DNA of 64,000 nucleotides from Prostheceraeus crozeri (GCA_907163375.1 CAJQUW010005765.1:372001-436000); one strand, 5' to 3'. Counted from the stretch's first letter, positions 34,737 through 46,484 are shown. The notes: generated by a model from the sequence alone, not told the origin. Numbers and translations are program-made.

Positions 34737-36670
34737 GTCCACATCCCGCCTGCAATATCGAGTATGTGCGCCCCCACGTGTGTTATAATGAAATGGCTTG
34801 TACTGTCTATTTTCAAACAATAATTCGTCTGCTTTGCGCACCAGCCAGTGGCATGCGTGGTCTATAAGGAATCTAACATTGAGAGAAATTGTTTTGAGCA
34901 ATGATTTCTCGATGATTTTCTTCGACTCAGAGGGAATCGTGGCAAATTGAGAAGGAATTTCATGAAGGAATATACAACAATCTGCAAGCGGTGAACGACC
35001 GCTTCCCTATCCCAGTAAGCGCATTGAGAATCCTTCTTTGTCTACTTCTGAATAAGTCTGCATTTCTAGTAAACTGAATCATTGAATTAAACAATCTAAT
35101 TATGTAGGCGAATCATTCCAGAAGCAAGCAGCGTGACATCAGAACCAATTACCTCGACGCAATGATGAAGTTTCAATTAGCATCTATGTCCGTGATTGCG
35201 ATTTTGGAATGGATATAAAGATACGTATCAAACGGGAGAGAAAAAAAGAATTGTTTTAAAGACGGTGATCAGGTCTTCTTGACTTAATAGCATTTGAAAG
35301 GCATTGATCCCCGGTATCGAACAAAATCTTTGATTATCAATATCGAATGTTCATTTATGGAAAGCATTCCCCCTCCCTGTGTATCAAAGAATAAACAAAC
35401 TATGAGTTCAGGGCGCAGCATTACTATCTGAGGAAGACTGACACCTGCCTCTTTGCTTGGAGCCAATGCATTTCTCAAATCATTCCAGAAACGTTTTGGG
35501 GATGATTCACAGATGCAGAAATAAACCATAAGTCAATAAATGAAGTGAATTGGAAAATAATTCAATGAAATCAAATCTATATTCAATAAATTCAATGAAT
35601 AAAATCTAATGAAGAATACTTCAGATGACCGTAGTATCAAATAGGCATCATTATTCCAATCAAAAATAATTGTGTCTTTCGCATTATGACCTAAGAGATT
35701 AATTGCTTTATCAGAGATGACTTTCTGCTATGCTATTTTACATTTCTGACTGATGATCGAGATTGATGGATCTTTTTTCATCACTTCAATGATTTAACTA
35801 AAGAACTTCCTTTTTCCAACTTATTGGACATTTGAATCAACCTCATCCGAAGCTGGTGGTATGACAAGAATAAAAAACGCATTAGGACTGCACGCTTCGA
35901 CTTCAATGATATCTTTACATGATCAACAAAGTTAGGACCATAGCCCAAGTGATGCCACTTTTCTGATTATGTACATCAACGGGTATTCTCAATTAAAACG
36001 CCGATATGGTCCAATGACAAAATTAAAAATGCAAATACAGTATATATACTTTATAATATTGTACGAATGATGAGACTTAAATGACGTTATCACATTATGA
36101 TTATTATTATGTAGTGAATAAGCTACATTTAACTTTAACCTTACATGCAGCGGTTAAAAATGCAATTAAATTCACTGAAACAATACATCAAATAGGTCTA
36201 ACGTGACATAAACACAGTCTTCTTGATCACAGTTAGCAGCTGCAACCCCAACACTTTGCCCAGCTGTTTTCAATCCATTTCCCATTGAATCTCACGACAT
36301 TAAGAAATCTTCATAAGAAATCCGGAAAATAGTTCACCCTGTTGCACATCTAAAATGTAGGCAGCAGGATGTCCAAATGATGCTAGTGCATGCCACAGAG
36401 ATAAATTGCCTTGTCTGCGTGTCTGTCTAGAGATAACTTTCCTCAATAATGATGGTCAGGGCCAGAACTAGTCCCGAGGGGCAAGAAGATCAATTTTGCA
36501 TTGAACGTAATGCAAGTACAAGCCTGAATTCTGACGAGCTAGAATATTGACACCACATTAACCGTACACTCAGCTAATTTAGATCGTGAAGAGTCGAACG
36601 GTGTGAATGATATTTCGATTTGACGGATTCATCACGAAGAAAAATTGAATTAAAGATGGGTACTTTTCAC
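34737..36670. other. no gene seen
   Basis: AT-rich; short ORFs on both strands with no domains, signal peptides or splice support. Confidence 0.4.
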
Positions 36671-36676
36671 TTGACA

Positions 36677-37686
36677 GTAGTGATGCAAATGGAAAATTTT
36701 CCATCGGAAATTTTTGAAATTTATTTTTCGGTGATTGACGTTTTTTCCTTTGTTTTGGAGACTTATTATAGTCGTTTGAAAAGACTATGCGATATTCAAA
36801 GTCCGAAAACTTCTCTATCATCTGTGTATGTTAACTTTTGTAACCAACTGCACCTTTTCCATGTCTATTTCAGATCTTTCCAAATGAATTTCAGACATAA
36901 GATGGATTTCAGATATCTCTAGCTGAAATTCAGATATGTCATAAGCTCAACTTTGAAAAGATCTTAAATTCAACTGGAGATCTCCAATTCATCTGGATCA
37001 TATCTGAAATTCATTTGGGCAGATCTGAAATCGATTTGGAACTATCTGAACTAGAAATGGAGGATGTGTATCCTCAACGAAGATATCGACAATGCGCCAG
37101 AAGTTTGAAGATATCATGGATATTCTTTTACTCATGACAAATATCTCACGAGTTTGCAGTCTTTATATCTTCCAATTTGGTCGCTCATGAATGCTGCGTG
37201 GACTGTGTGCTTATACTTCATCACATGTTCATCAACACATGGAGAATTTGCATCACTATGATCAACGCTGCACAATAGAGCTTAACTTTCAAGCCAACAA
37301 TTACCAAACTCCAAAATGAAGTACATTATTTTTGATCTAGATCTTTCACATTGCATGAAATTGTGCTCCTATTGTAAAGCAAGATTCACATTATCCCAAA
37401 CGATGTCTGTGTGATAATTCAAAATGCTAACAATTTAGTAGCAAGCCACTGGTGGCAAAGGGATGTTCAAAAATCCGCGGACGGAAATCGTATTACTCGA
37501 AATAACGATGAAATTAAGAGTTTTAGACCTAATTTATTGGTACGCAGCTGCTTCGGCAGCGGAAGCACTCAAATTATAGGGCCTATCAAAAAATCAAAAC
37601 TTTCAGAATTTTCCATAATTTTCCAATTTTTTCCCAAAATTTTCCAATTTTTTCCATAATTTTCCACGGAAAATTTTCATCACTAC
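36677..37686. mobile_element. 1-kb element, GTAGTGATG inverted ends
   Basis: The ends GTAGTGATGCAAATGG and (inverted) GTAGTGATGAAAATTT are flanked by the direct repeat TTGACA (36671-36676 and 37687-37692). The subterminal regions are rich in GGAAAATTTTCC-like palindromes. No intact transposase frame. The short ends recall hAT elements, but the duplication is 6 rather than 8 bp. Confidence 0.65.
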
Positions 37687-37692
37687 TTGACA

Positions 37693-38001
37693 GGCCTGCC
37701 TGCAATCTGACTGCTGAAGTTCGTGGGTTCTCTGATAAGAGTTGCGTCTGCCATGCACGTTCTTGGTCAATCACGCAAGACAAAGAGAGACGATCATCTA
37801 TATCAATCTCTGTCGCTTGCTACCATTCCATACAAAGGCTTGGACAGGATTATGTCCGCTCTAGACTAACCCCCACGGTGACATGTCACCAAATTGATCG
37901 TTCCTTCTTTGTGATGCCTTCGTTTCATGTACCGATTCTATTAACTGCTTCGGAATTGGTACAACTGGTTCGACAATAATTCTCTATCATTTTTTTTACA
38001 G
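37693..38001 (+). other. upstream region of peptide gene 2, probable intron end
   Basis: Ends ATCATTTTTTTTACAG, a strong polypyrimidine tract and acceptor at 38001. Confidence 0.5.
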
Positions 38002-38441
38002 AATTCCCCGTAATGGATTTCTCAAAATTGTGGATTTCGGCAATTACTGGAACACTCATCATGATATCAATTATAAATGTTTCTTTGGCAAGTGCTGGTA
38101 GTGAAATCTGCGTACAAGAAGTGGCGGCTCATGTAAAGAAAGAAGAGGAAAAGTATGCCGAATCTGATGAAGAGGCGAATGGCGAGGATTATAAGCTTAA
38201 TGATGATGATGATTATACTTTGAACACGAAGGACTATACTCGTGAAAAAAGAGCAAAGCGTGCTGATGAACGATTTGATTCTATAACGAGACAATGCATA
38301 CATAAATGCTGCACAAGCAAGCTGAGTACCAAAGAGCAATGTAAATCAAAACTTGGTACATTTCTCATTGGATTGCTTAATATGGAATATGATAATTTGG
38401 GAAAAGATGAAATGCTCGAACGATGTTTGAAGTCAACATAG
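38002..38441 (+). CDS. secreted cysteine-rich prohormone-like peptide 2 (insulin-like layout)
   Basis: The ATG at 38013 lies 11 nt after the splice acceptor; 142 codons to TAG. Signal peptide 1-28 (KLWISAITGTLIMISIINVS); Cys33 in EICVQEVAAHV; Tyr48, 15 residues after that Cys; a strongly acidic linker with DDDD and paired Tyr (49-77); cleavage motif EKRAKR 78-83; core Cys95, 99, 100, 110 (QCIHKCCTSKLSTKEQC) and a distant Cys138. Six mature cysteines, as in the other two paralogues, but the CC-to-C gap is 9 and the last loop is long (27 residues). The product is probably secreted and cut by furin-like proteases into an N-terminal and a C-terminal chain. Insulin-superfamily membership is a hypothesis; receptor and function are unknown. 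Confidence 0.75.
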
Positions 38442-38960
38442 AAAGGAACTTAACCCATATCTTCGTAAAAACAATCCCAATCTTCATAAAAATAATTAAG
38501 TCATCGTACTTTTGCCATTTTTGATTTTCAGGGTGTTGGTGCTTTCTCTTTATTAGATAAAAGTGACATTCGATGTATTAATTTGTCTATCAACTTGAGG
38601 AGCCAGCTTCTGCATTCTGTCAATTCTTTTCAGGTACTTTTTTCTTCCGTTCAAAAGTGTATTTTGTCTTTACATTTATCTATATTGTACACATGCCGAT
38701 TCATCTTGCTGCCATAAATGTCGTCATGTAAGCGTCAAGTAAACTGAATAATATGGTAAAGTTTGTTTTTATTGCCGTTCAAGTCTTGGTAATTGAAAGT
38801 AGAAACACAATGTCAGTCTTCTCGTAATAGACATGCTCGGTACTTCTGTCTTCAGTCATTTTTTTAATCGATTATTTGGGATAGTAAACTCAAAGAGATA
38901 ATGCAACTAACTTGCAATTCAAAATATAGAAATTCACACGGACATATAAAACATAAAATC
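38442..38960. other. 3' flank of peptide gene 2
   Basis: AT-rich, no further ORF. No canonical AATAAA immediately after the stop; AATAATTAAG occurs about 50 bp downstream. Confidence 0.4.
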
Positions 38961-38970
38961 AGAGATAAAA

Positions 38971-40044
38971 ATGAAGTATTTAGATGATACGTTTCATAAT
39001 ATAGCGTTAAGAGTATTTCAATCATTGAATTTTCCTATAGGAATGTCAAATAACTGCCCAATGGGAGCACATTTCTCTCCACCGCTGGCTATGATTTTTA
39101 TGCACAAAATTGAGCAAAGAGCATTAGAAATATTAAAGGAACAACATAATATTAAGCCGTTGATATATAAACGCTACATAGATGATATAATTGTTGGTCC
39201 GTTTCCAAAAAATGATGTATCTCTTCCAAAAATTTTGCACACATTTAATTCCATTAATGACAACATACAATTCACTTTAGATGTATCCAAAAATAATTTT
39301 CTTAATTTCATTGATGTTAGCATAGCCATCAATAAAAAGTTAAGTTATAAATGGTTCTCTAAGGAATGCCATTCGGGCATTTCGCTTCAAAAAGATGGTT
39401 GGCTTCCAAGCTATGTCAAAAATAGCATGAAATACATCTCTTACAGATGTTCTAGAAGAGATGAACTTGAGACTAATAGCAATGGCTTCTATAATACCAA
39501 TTGTAAAACCAAACCTAGCAAATCTAAGTCTAAAAACGGTGAAAAATTTGTTAACTTATCTCCAGATTTCGTTAATGATAAATTTTGCAGAAAAATGAAA
39601 ACTTTAACAAATAAATTTAAACTCCCTATCCACTTCACTTCTAAACCCGGTAAGGTTTTGGCTAATATTCCAAAGCGCTGTTCTCCTACCAATGCATGTC
39701 ATTGCAATGCGTGTTCTGCTGTGGGACCCAGATTTACTTGCAACGATAAATATATTGTTTACAATTTTAATTGCAAAATCTGCAATAAAAATTATATCGG
39801 TCAAACTTGTCGTCTGCTTAAACATAGATATGCTGAACATCAACGCAGTTTGAAAAATGCGATCAAAAAAGTGCAGTCTGAACATGTTAATAAAGATCAC
39901 AGCAATCTGACTGACGTACAAATCAAGAACTTTGACCTTTCAATTCAAAGCAAACAACGTAATTCAGTTCACACGAAGTTGTCTGAAAGTCGTCACATAG
40001 CTAAGAATAAACCTCTCCTAAACAGAAAACATGAGATGATTTGA
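38971..40044 (+). pseudogene. Penelope-like element, 5'-truncated RT plus GIY-YIG
   Basis: A 357-residue open frame starts inside the reverse transcriptase: SNNCPMGAHFSPPLAMIFMH (the PMG..SP.LA motif), then YKRYIDDIIVGPF (active site YIDD) near residue 69, FTLDVSKNNFLNFIDV, a Cys-rich linker (CSPTNACHCNACSAV, then CNDKYIVYNFNCKICNKNY), and the GIY-YIG nuclease (NYIGQT, with Arg and EH downstream). The domain order is that of Penelope-like elements. The N-terminal fingers and first RT motifs are missing and stops lie upstream, so this is a 5'-truncated copy whose remaining frame is still open, suggesting recent insertion. It lies between peptide genes 2 and 3. Confidence 0.9.
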
Positions 40045-40200
40045 TGGACCGCTCAATTTTACTATTCAATCCCTCGCCTGGTTGTATAGCTCATGTGCCC
40101 TTGATAACGTCGAAGGACGAAACGCGTCGGGCCCTTGTACATATGTTTTTAAGACAATAAAGGAAATTTGTCCGAAAAACAGGGAGCGACTTTTTTTTAT
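40045..40200 (+). other. Penelope 3' region with hammerhead-like motif and polyadenylation signal
   Basis: CTTGATAACGTC, a short GUC-GAAG-GAC stem and GAAACGCGTC (about 40097-40127) resemble a hammerhead ribozyme core with substitutions in the CUGAUGA box. AATAAA follows at about 40159. Hammerhead motifs in the terminal repeats of Penelope-like elements are known. Confidence 0.45.
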
Positions 40201-40246
40201 TTAAACGCTATTGTAGGAATGTCACCTGCTCTCAGAGATGTCCACT

Positions 40247-40666
40247 AAATGAGTCCACATAACCATTCAGATTCATGAAGAGAAACATTAATTTAGTGAA
40301 TCACAAATTCATGCCGATGAAATTTCAGCCAAGAAAGCACAGCAAGATCTCAACTTGTTCATGAAGACTTCTATTATAATGCAGTTCATGAAATTCCATT
40401 GACAATCGCCTTCATTTCCGCTTAGTTAGAATACCTGCTAGCAAATATTCATTCCTTTTGATATCCAAGTTGTTTCATACTACTTATAGCGGGGCGTGAT
40501 ATGTCGGCAGTATATAAATTGGCAAAATTTGGCATTTTCAAAACTGTTCTTTATTTTTTGGACCACAAGAACGCAATCTCCTCAAAAAACTGAATCCTTC
40601 CATATAAAAGTTTTACTGTATACAGATACTTTTTTGAGTCGACACTCTACCTATGTATACTTACTC
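40247..40666 (+). repeat. dispersed repeat family R, copy
   Basis: Matches 12995-13360 and 19075-19397 (TTCATTCCTTTTGATATCCA, TTTCATACTACTTATA, GGCAGTATATAAATTGG). Confidence 0.7.
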
Positions 40667-40903
40667 ATTGCCTTAAAGATAATCATATTTTACTACCAAA
40701 GAGATCATTCCAAAGTAGAAGACAACAAGTGTTGGTCAATCGACTTCATAGCTATAACACATCATCATGACAATTTGCAATTATAGGTTGCAGAGCGAGT
40801 GCCATGTCTCAAATGAGAGTTCTGTATCATAATTGATGTACATACGCATTGCTTGCAAATAATTTGTAAGAAGTCGAGAATTGGTTTCTTGTTTAAACAA
40901 TAA

Positions 40904-41564
40904 TAGTCCGGCAGGAACAATAATAGAGTTTCTGCAGGGAACAAGGCCGAGAGTGATACTTTCGCACAATGATGTTCACCCTATGCCTACTACGAATCGG
41001 CACGTCTGCCGAGTTCTAGTGAGTTCCTCTTCTTGTCAGACAGGATCAAAGAAAAACACATGTAAATCCAATTGGACACAGATTGCAGTTTTTGGCTAAA
41101 ATGAAATGTTCTATGTTTTCTCTGATTAAACAAAAAGTACTAAACCCAGAGTGACAATTTTTGACATGGAATGTCTTCAGGTCATTTCCTATGATGTGCA
41201 TGTGCTTTTATCATGAATCTAATCGGCAATGTATGTGAGAATGTGGATAAAGTTGCTCAAAATGTTTGTGTTTGCCGACATCAAGAGGCTTGCTAAATCT
41301 AATTGTGTTTAGCTTTATAGACAGGGATGCATGAAAATGAAAGGAAATTATTTTATGAAAGGAACATAGAAAATTTCATTTTAGCCAAAAATTGCAATCT
41401 GCGTCCCATTGGATTTATATGTGTTTTTCTTTGATCCTCTGACAAGAAGAGGAACTCACTAGAACTCGGCAGACGTGCGTAGTAGGCATAGGGTGTACAT
41501 CATTGTGAGAAAGTCTCACTTTCGGCCTCGTTCCCTGCAGAAACTCGTTCTGGCTGCCGGACTA
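40904..41564. mobile_element. PIF/Harbinger-like inverted-repeat element (661 bp)
   Basis: Begins TAGTCCGGCAGG and ends CTGCCGGACTA. TAA flanks both ends (40901-40903, 41565-41567). The long arms (about 200 bp) are inverted copies, and the interior matches 28119-28796. A short insertion lies just inside the left end. 3-bp TWA duplications are typical of PIF/Harbinger. No transposase inside. Confidence 0.85.
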
Positions 41565-41567
41565 TAA

Positions 41568-42254
41568 GGAACAGTTGCTAGATGTCTGCAGATTGCATGG
41601 TAGCGGCCATAGCAAAAGACTAGAAGGAACCTTATAGAAGGAACTTATAGAACCAATTTCATCTACAATCGCCATTAGCCCTACGCCATATGGCAGCTCT
41701 ATATAGTAATAAATGTTCTAAAACATTTGTTTTTGATGACCGGTATAGTACCAGATAACTGAGTGAAGGGGAAAGTGAGAAAATGGAGAAAAATGCTGAG
41801 GGTAGGATGTGAAGATTAAAAGGAAATCACTTGACCCGCTTCTACCCGGTGGATGGTCCGATTCCCCACCCACCCCACACACTTTTAATATTGCTGCAAA
41901 ACTGTTGCAGCTTCGACTGTAGCTGAAGTGATCTAGTCTCTATGTAATTCTGATGACCCATTCAGGTCTTATCAAATTCGGTTTTTCAAAGTACTTTTTA
42001 AGAATATAGAATCTTACTCAACCTCATTCAAAAATAGGCATCCTAATCAATCTTTTCAATTCCAGCAACTTGCAGATCTTACATCATTTACTTATGAAGA
42101 TATGACCAGCATATTCATTCATCCACCAATACATTGGTGGTAGGAGCTATAGCAATAACCACTTAACACCAGGCCTACTCACAAGAGCTCTGTATCTCAA
42201 GTAACAACTAATTTCATGCTGCAAGTGATCCCAAGCATAGAGTAAGATAGCAGG
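41568..42254. other. no gene seen
   Basis: Unassigned spacer, AT-rich, only shadow frames. Confidence 0.4.
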
Positions 42255-42720
42255 AAGTAGCAGCTCAGTATTAAATAAATCTTCAATGTGTAAACAGTTT
42301 CGATTCTATCTCATGAACTCGAGTTGAGACCCAGCACCAAATATGAGATGAGAACATTTTTGCAGTTTTGAAGAAATTGCTAAGGATTTGACTGATCATG
42401 ATGGCAATACAGACGGAGAAATAGTATTCTACAAATCCTGTGTCATGACAACCATGGAGAGGCAATATAATTTGTTTAATTAGCAATTCGATGAGAGCAT
42501 ATATTTTCTTAAGCGCGATCATATCACAAACTACCGACCCCTGAAGGAGCAATGATAATAATTAACTCGGGAAAATGTAAATGAGTTCACATTACTATTC
42601 AGATTCATGAAACAAAACATAAATTTAGCGAATCATATATAAAATCATGCCGATGAAAATTGAATTATAAACTTGAAATCTCAGCCAAGAGCAATAACAT
42701 CTCAACTTTTCGAAAAGTAG
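42255..42720 (+). repeat. dispersed repeat family R, copy
   Basis: Matches 12640-13120 block by block (TTCGATT.TAT..ATGAACTC, TTTTGAAGAAATT, GTGTCATGACA), including the order of blocks. Confidence 0.7.
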
Positions 42721-43518
42721 CGCAGCTTAGCTATTTAGGATTTCAGCAAAATCTGATTGACATATGATTGAAATGATTGAGGTTATGCTGAGAACAAATT
42801 AATGTTGCTTCATTTTATAACAGATATGCGGCATGTTATCATCGTGCATAAAGAGAAAATACACAATTTAAATGTGATGAGTCAAATTTCACTCATTCGG
42901 CCGCTCTTGGGGTGGAGTTCCATATCTATGGGATCGATGTCAAGCTTTTACAGCAAAGTATCGATAAGCAACTTATTTCAGTAAAACTCACGTAATTCGA
43001 TGAAATGATGTCCTCCTTTCTACATAATCAAAAACGTCACGTAATATTTGGGTTGTTGGAGTTATCATCACTGACATAATTCACTTTGAATTTGAAATCA
43101 GATGAGTCAAAAATAATTGACTCGTCGACGTTTCTGGAGCTTTAATTGATGCTATGTAAAATAATGTATGCCTGCGGATATCTCACACGATTGCCACAAA
43201 GATTTCCTGTGGCATAGGACCGCTGTGAGTGAAAAATGATGACCCAAAAACGAAAAAAAGCTCTGCCCATAAATCACTCACGAAAGCAAAACAACATTTT
43301 AATGTGGCATTATCCATTGCTTCACTCTATTAAACACGCTCATCTAGCGGTTATCCAATGTCTTGCGAGGCGAAGCAGAAATCAGTTCATGCACTTACTT
43401 AAAGTACATCTGTATTTTACATATAAATAAAATTCTCTTTCTTGAGATTTCGGTTGAAATAATATTTTTTAAATTAAAATATTTTGGTCATCAGCATTGA
43501 ATCCTCAAATCAAGACAG
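42721..43518. other. no gene; 3' flank of peptide gene 3
   Basis: No coding frame is supported. This region lies downstream of gene 3, which is transcribed leftward. Confidence 0.4.
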
Positions 43519-43862
43519 TCAAATGCTACAACGTTCAGTCGAGCTGAGAGTGCTAAGTCTAGTCCTACAAGTTTCCAATCTATGATATTTACAGCACTTT
43601 TCGATGCACTTGACAATCACAGTTGACATATCCCCTCGTGAAGCACGCTTCCTTCGAACGGTTTTCCAAGTATCATATGACGTCACATCATCCTCTTCTT
43701 CATCTGAATCATTGGAGTAGCCAGCTAATTCCGTCCTTATCTGGGACGTCATGTCCCACTCACACGTCATTCTTCGGAGGTTAATGGCTGCTGACAAATT
43801 GACCTTCAGCGATATTATGACACAACATAATATCCACCATTTTATTGCCTCCATTGATATGC
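43519..43862 (-). CDS. secreted cysteine-rich prohormone-like peptide 3 (insulin-like layout)
   Basis: The minus-strand ATG at 43854 lies 8 nt after an acceptor (TTCAATTTTGCAG) at 43863; 111 codons, ending TGA. Signal peptide 1-23 (KWWILCCVIISLKVNLSAA); Cys31 in MTCEWDMTSQI; Tyr46, 15 residues later; acidic linker 47-63 (DSDEEEDD); furin site RRKR 67-70; core Cys83, 87, 88, 96, 109 (KCIEKCCKYHRLETC). Six mature cysteines. CIEKCC resembles the start of an insulin A chain (IVEQCC), but there is an extra Cys before it, no CC-x3-C, and the N-terminal segment has only one Cys. The gene points toward gene 2. The product is probably a secreted, processed signalling peptide; receptor unknown. Confidence 0.75.
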
Positions 43863-43982
43863 CTGCAAAATTGAATTAATTATCAAACCAATCTTTAGAT
43901 TTCAAGCAAAATAATCTGACTTGAGAAAATGAATTATTTGGCTCAATTTTTCAAGTACCAAACATGATTCAGTCGATGAAAC

Positions 43983-45195
43983 ACGTGTGTGAAGTTAGCC
44001 GTACCAAAATCCGTACCACATCGAAAGTCGCGTGTGCCACTCTCGAAAACAACATTTGCACATAATTTTAGAGTGTGCCAGCTTGTGGCACCACTCATTT
44101 TTCAAAATAATGCAGCAGTTTGCGAGAAATCGTCGATCAAAAGTTTGAGGTGGTACGGATGTGAAGTTAGCCGTACCAAATTACCGAAAAATCTCAAATC
44201 GCATATCTATGAAATTTCAACCACATGGACGTCTAAAATAACACATCTAAAGCATGTGCCACCCACTACTTCGCCGAATTTACAATAGCAACAGAGAAAA
44301 TGGACAAAACGACCCCAAAGTGGTGCGGATGTGAAGTTGGCCGTACCACTTGTGCCACACGCATCAACCCACCAAATACACTTATTGGGAGTGTTCCAGC
44401 TTGTGCCACCCCTCAGACAGCCCCAACTCTGCCTAGAGTCCGCACAAATGCGGATTTACCTCCACAGCCGCGCCATCAGTAACACTTGTGAAAATCGGGT
44501 GTGTTCATGCGCTTTATTTTATATTACTGAGGATAGCATTTTGCCTTTAACATTGAGTTGGAATTTGGTTTTCGCTTGATTGATTGAAATATTGATTTTC
44601 TGTACGTACGCGTAAGTCTAATAAGGAGGAATATTTTTTGAAAGCAATGACATGGGCGAAGCATGTCATCATTTTTGAAGCATGGGTGTGGGCGCAGCTG
44701 TGGAGGTAAATCCGCATTTGTGCGGACTCTAGGCAGAGTTGGGGTTGTCTGAGGGGTGGCACAAGCTGGCACACTCCCAATAAGTGTATTTGGTGGGTTG
44801 ATGCGTGTGGCACACGCAATTTTCACAAGTGGTACGGACAACTTCACATCCGTACCACTTTGGGGTCATTTTGTCCATTTTCTCTGTTGCTATTGTAAAT
44901 TCGGCGAAGTAGTGAGTGGCGCATGCTTTAGACGTGTTATTTTAGACGTCCATGTGGTTGAAATTTCATAAATATGCGATTTGAGATTTTTCGGTAATTT
45001 GGTACGGCTAACTTCACATCCGTACCACCTCGAACTTTTGATCGACGATTTTTCGCAAACTGCTGCATTATTTTGAAAAATGAGTGGTGCCACAAACTGG
45101 CACACTCTAAAATTATGTGCAAATGTTGTTTTCGAGAGTTGCACACGCGATTTTCGATGTGGTACGGATTTTGGTACGGCTAACTTCACACACGT
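43983..45195. mobile_element. 1.2-kb palindromic element, possible Mutator-like
   Basis: Arms of about 500 bp are inverted copies: ACGTGTGTGAAGTTAGCCGT at the left end, its inverse at the right. Inside, short motifs such as GTGAAGTTAGCCGTACCA and GTGCCAC recur several times. The 9-bp flanks, CGATGAAAC (43974-43982) and CGATATAAC (45196-45204), agree at 7 of 9 positions. Long terminal inverted repeats and 9-bp duplications are the Mutator-like pattern. It lies upstream of peptide gene 3. Confidence 0.8.
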
Positions 45196-45204
45196 CGATA
45201 TAAC

Positions 45205-46484
45205 CGTCATCAGTAGTTTAATAGAAATGAACTTTTAAATGCAGTCTTAAATTATTTTGAACTCAATCTCACAAAGATTCCATGATTTTGCTCAAATAGA
45301 GAAATAAAAATCATAGGCCTAACAATTTCAATTTAAATAGAAAAAGGAATATCTAAAACTAAAAGTAGTCGATAACTATTTGATTAGCAAGCACAACTTA
45401 TCCTGCATTTATCCGCACCTAATTAAGGCTTCTATTATGGACAGACCAACCAGTATATTTTGCATGAGTTGACTTAGTTCAATCAAATGACGTGATGGAG
45501 TGCCGATTGGTGATTTTGTTTTACTTTTCATGATCGCATGATCGATCGAACGATATCCAGCAATTTACAGTATGTTGGTGATCGGAAGTCTGACATTTTC
45601 ATCCTGAATGATCGAAAGATAACTAGTAGGCCAACTCAAAAATTCTCTCGGTCACACGTTTCATGAAATGAGTGAGACAATCTGTGATATCTGGAGCACG
45701 GTACCACATGACCCCATATAAACTTAAGCAATATGTTGAAAAAGAAATTTGCAGTAATGATTCAGTTTGCAAGTTTTCATCAGGAGAGACGCATAAATCA
45801 AGTTAAGATATAGAACATATTCACTAATGCACCGGTATATGCAGATTACAAAGCTCAACTAAATAAAGTGCGTAATGTAAATAATGTCTGCACATCTTAC
45901 TACTCATATTATCACAAGATGAGATAAGTAGCAAATAAAGTAATAGCATAAATAAAATGTACTGTAGTATGAAAGAAATGTTCATAAATGTTGGATTCAA
46001 CATGCGTGATGTTGACTGCCGAATGCTCTAAGCTAGCAATCGTGGTTGTTTATTGTTATATCATCTTTGACCTGAAGAGGCAGTGATTAGAATGATCAGC
46101 AAATGTTTTGACAATCTATGTACATTGTACAATCTGCACCTGCAGGGACGAAACGTCCTCACTTTTATAGACGACTATCAAGAAATCGATTTGACATGGG
46201 ATTTCTTTCACATTAATATTTTTGGCCAGTTGAGTTGAAATCTGATGTCAATTGCAATATGCATGCTCCAGCTTTTGTGGAACTTTGATTTTTAATTTCA
46301 GCCGCTGTTGATCAACATTTATTGCATAGAAATGGTGCTGAAAAGTTTTGTTTCAACAATGTGCATTGAATTCTAAAATAATAACCCTGTTTGAAATCCA
46401 TATTCATAAAAATTCCATGTTATTGACATTTCAATTTATACAGTATTTTTCTAAAACATATCATAGATAGCCTAGCGTGTTGTA
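45205..46484. other. no gene; possible retroelement terminus near 46070-46170
   Basis: AT-rich. CTGAAGAGGCAG near 46072 and GGGACGAAACGTCCTC near 46144 resemble the motif pair at ends of Penelope-like elements. Nothing else assigned. Confidence 0.35.

Noticed and set aside
8531..43862. Calling the three peptides insulin outright
   Set aside because: The insulin signature CC-x3-C-x8-C and the second B-chain cysteine are missing in all three; only the overall layout is similar.
43989..45210. Several ORFs of 60-107 residues on both strands
   Set aside because: They are mirror copies produced by the palindromic arms and contain no protein domain.
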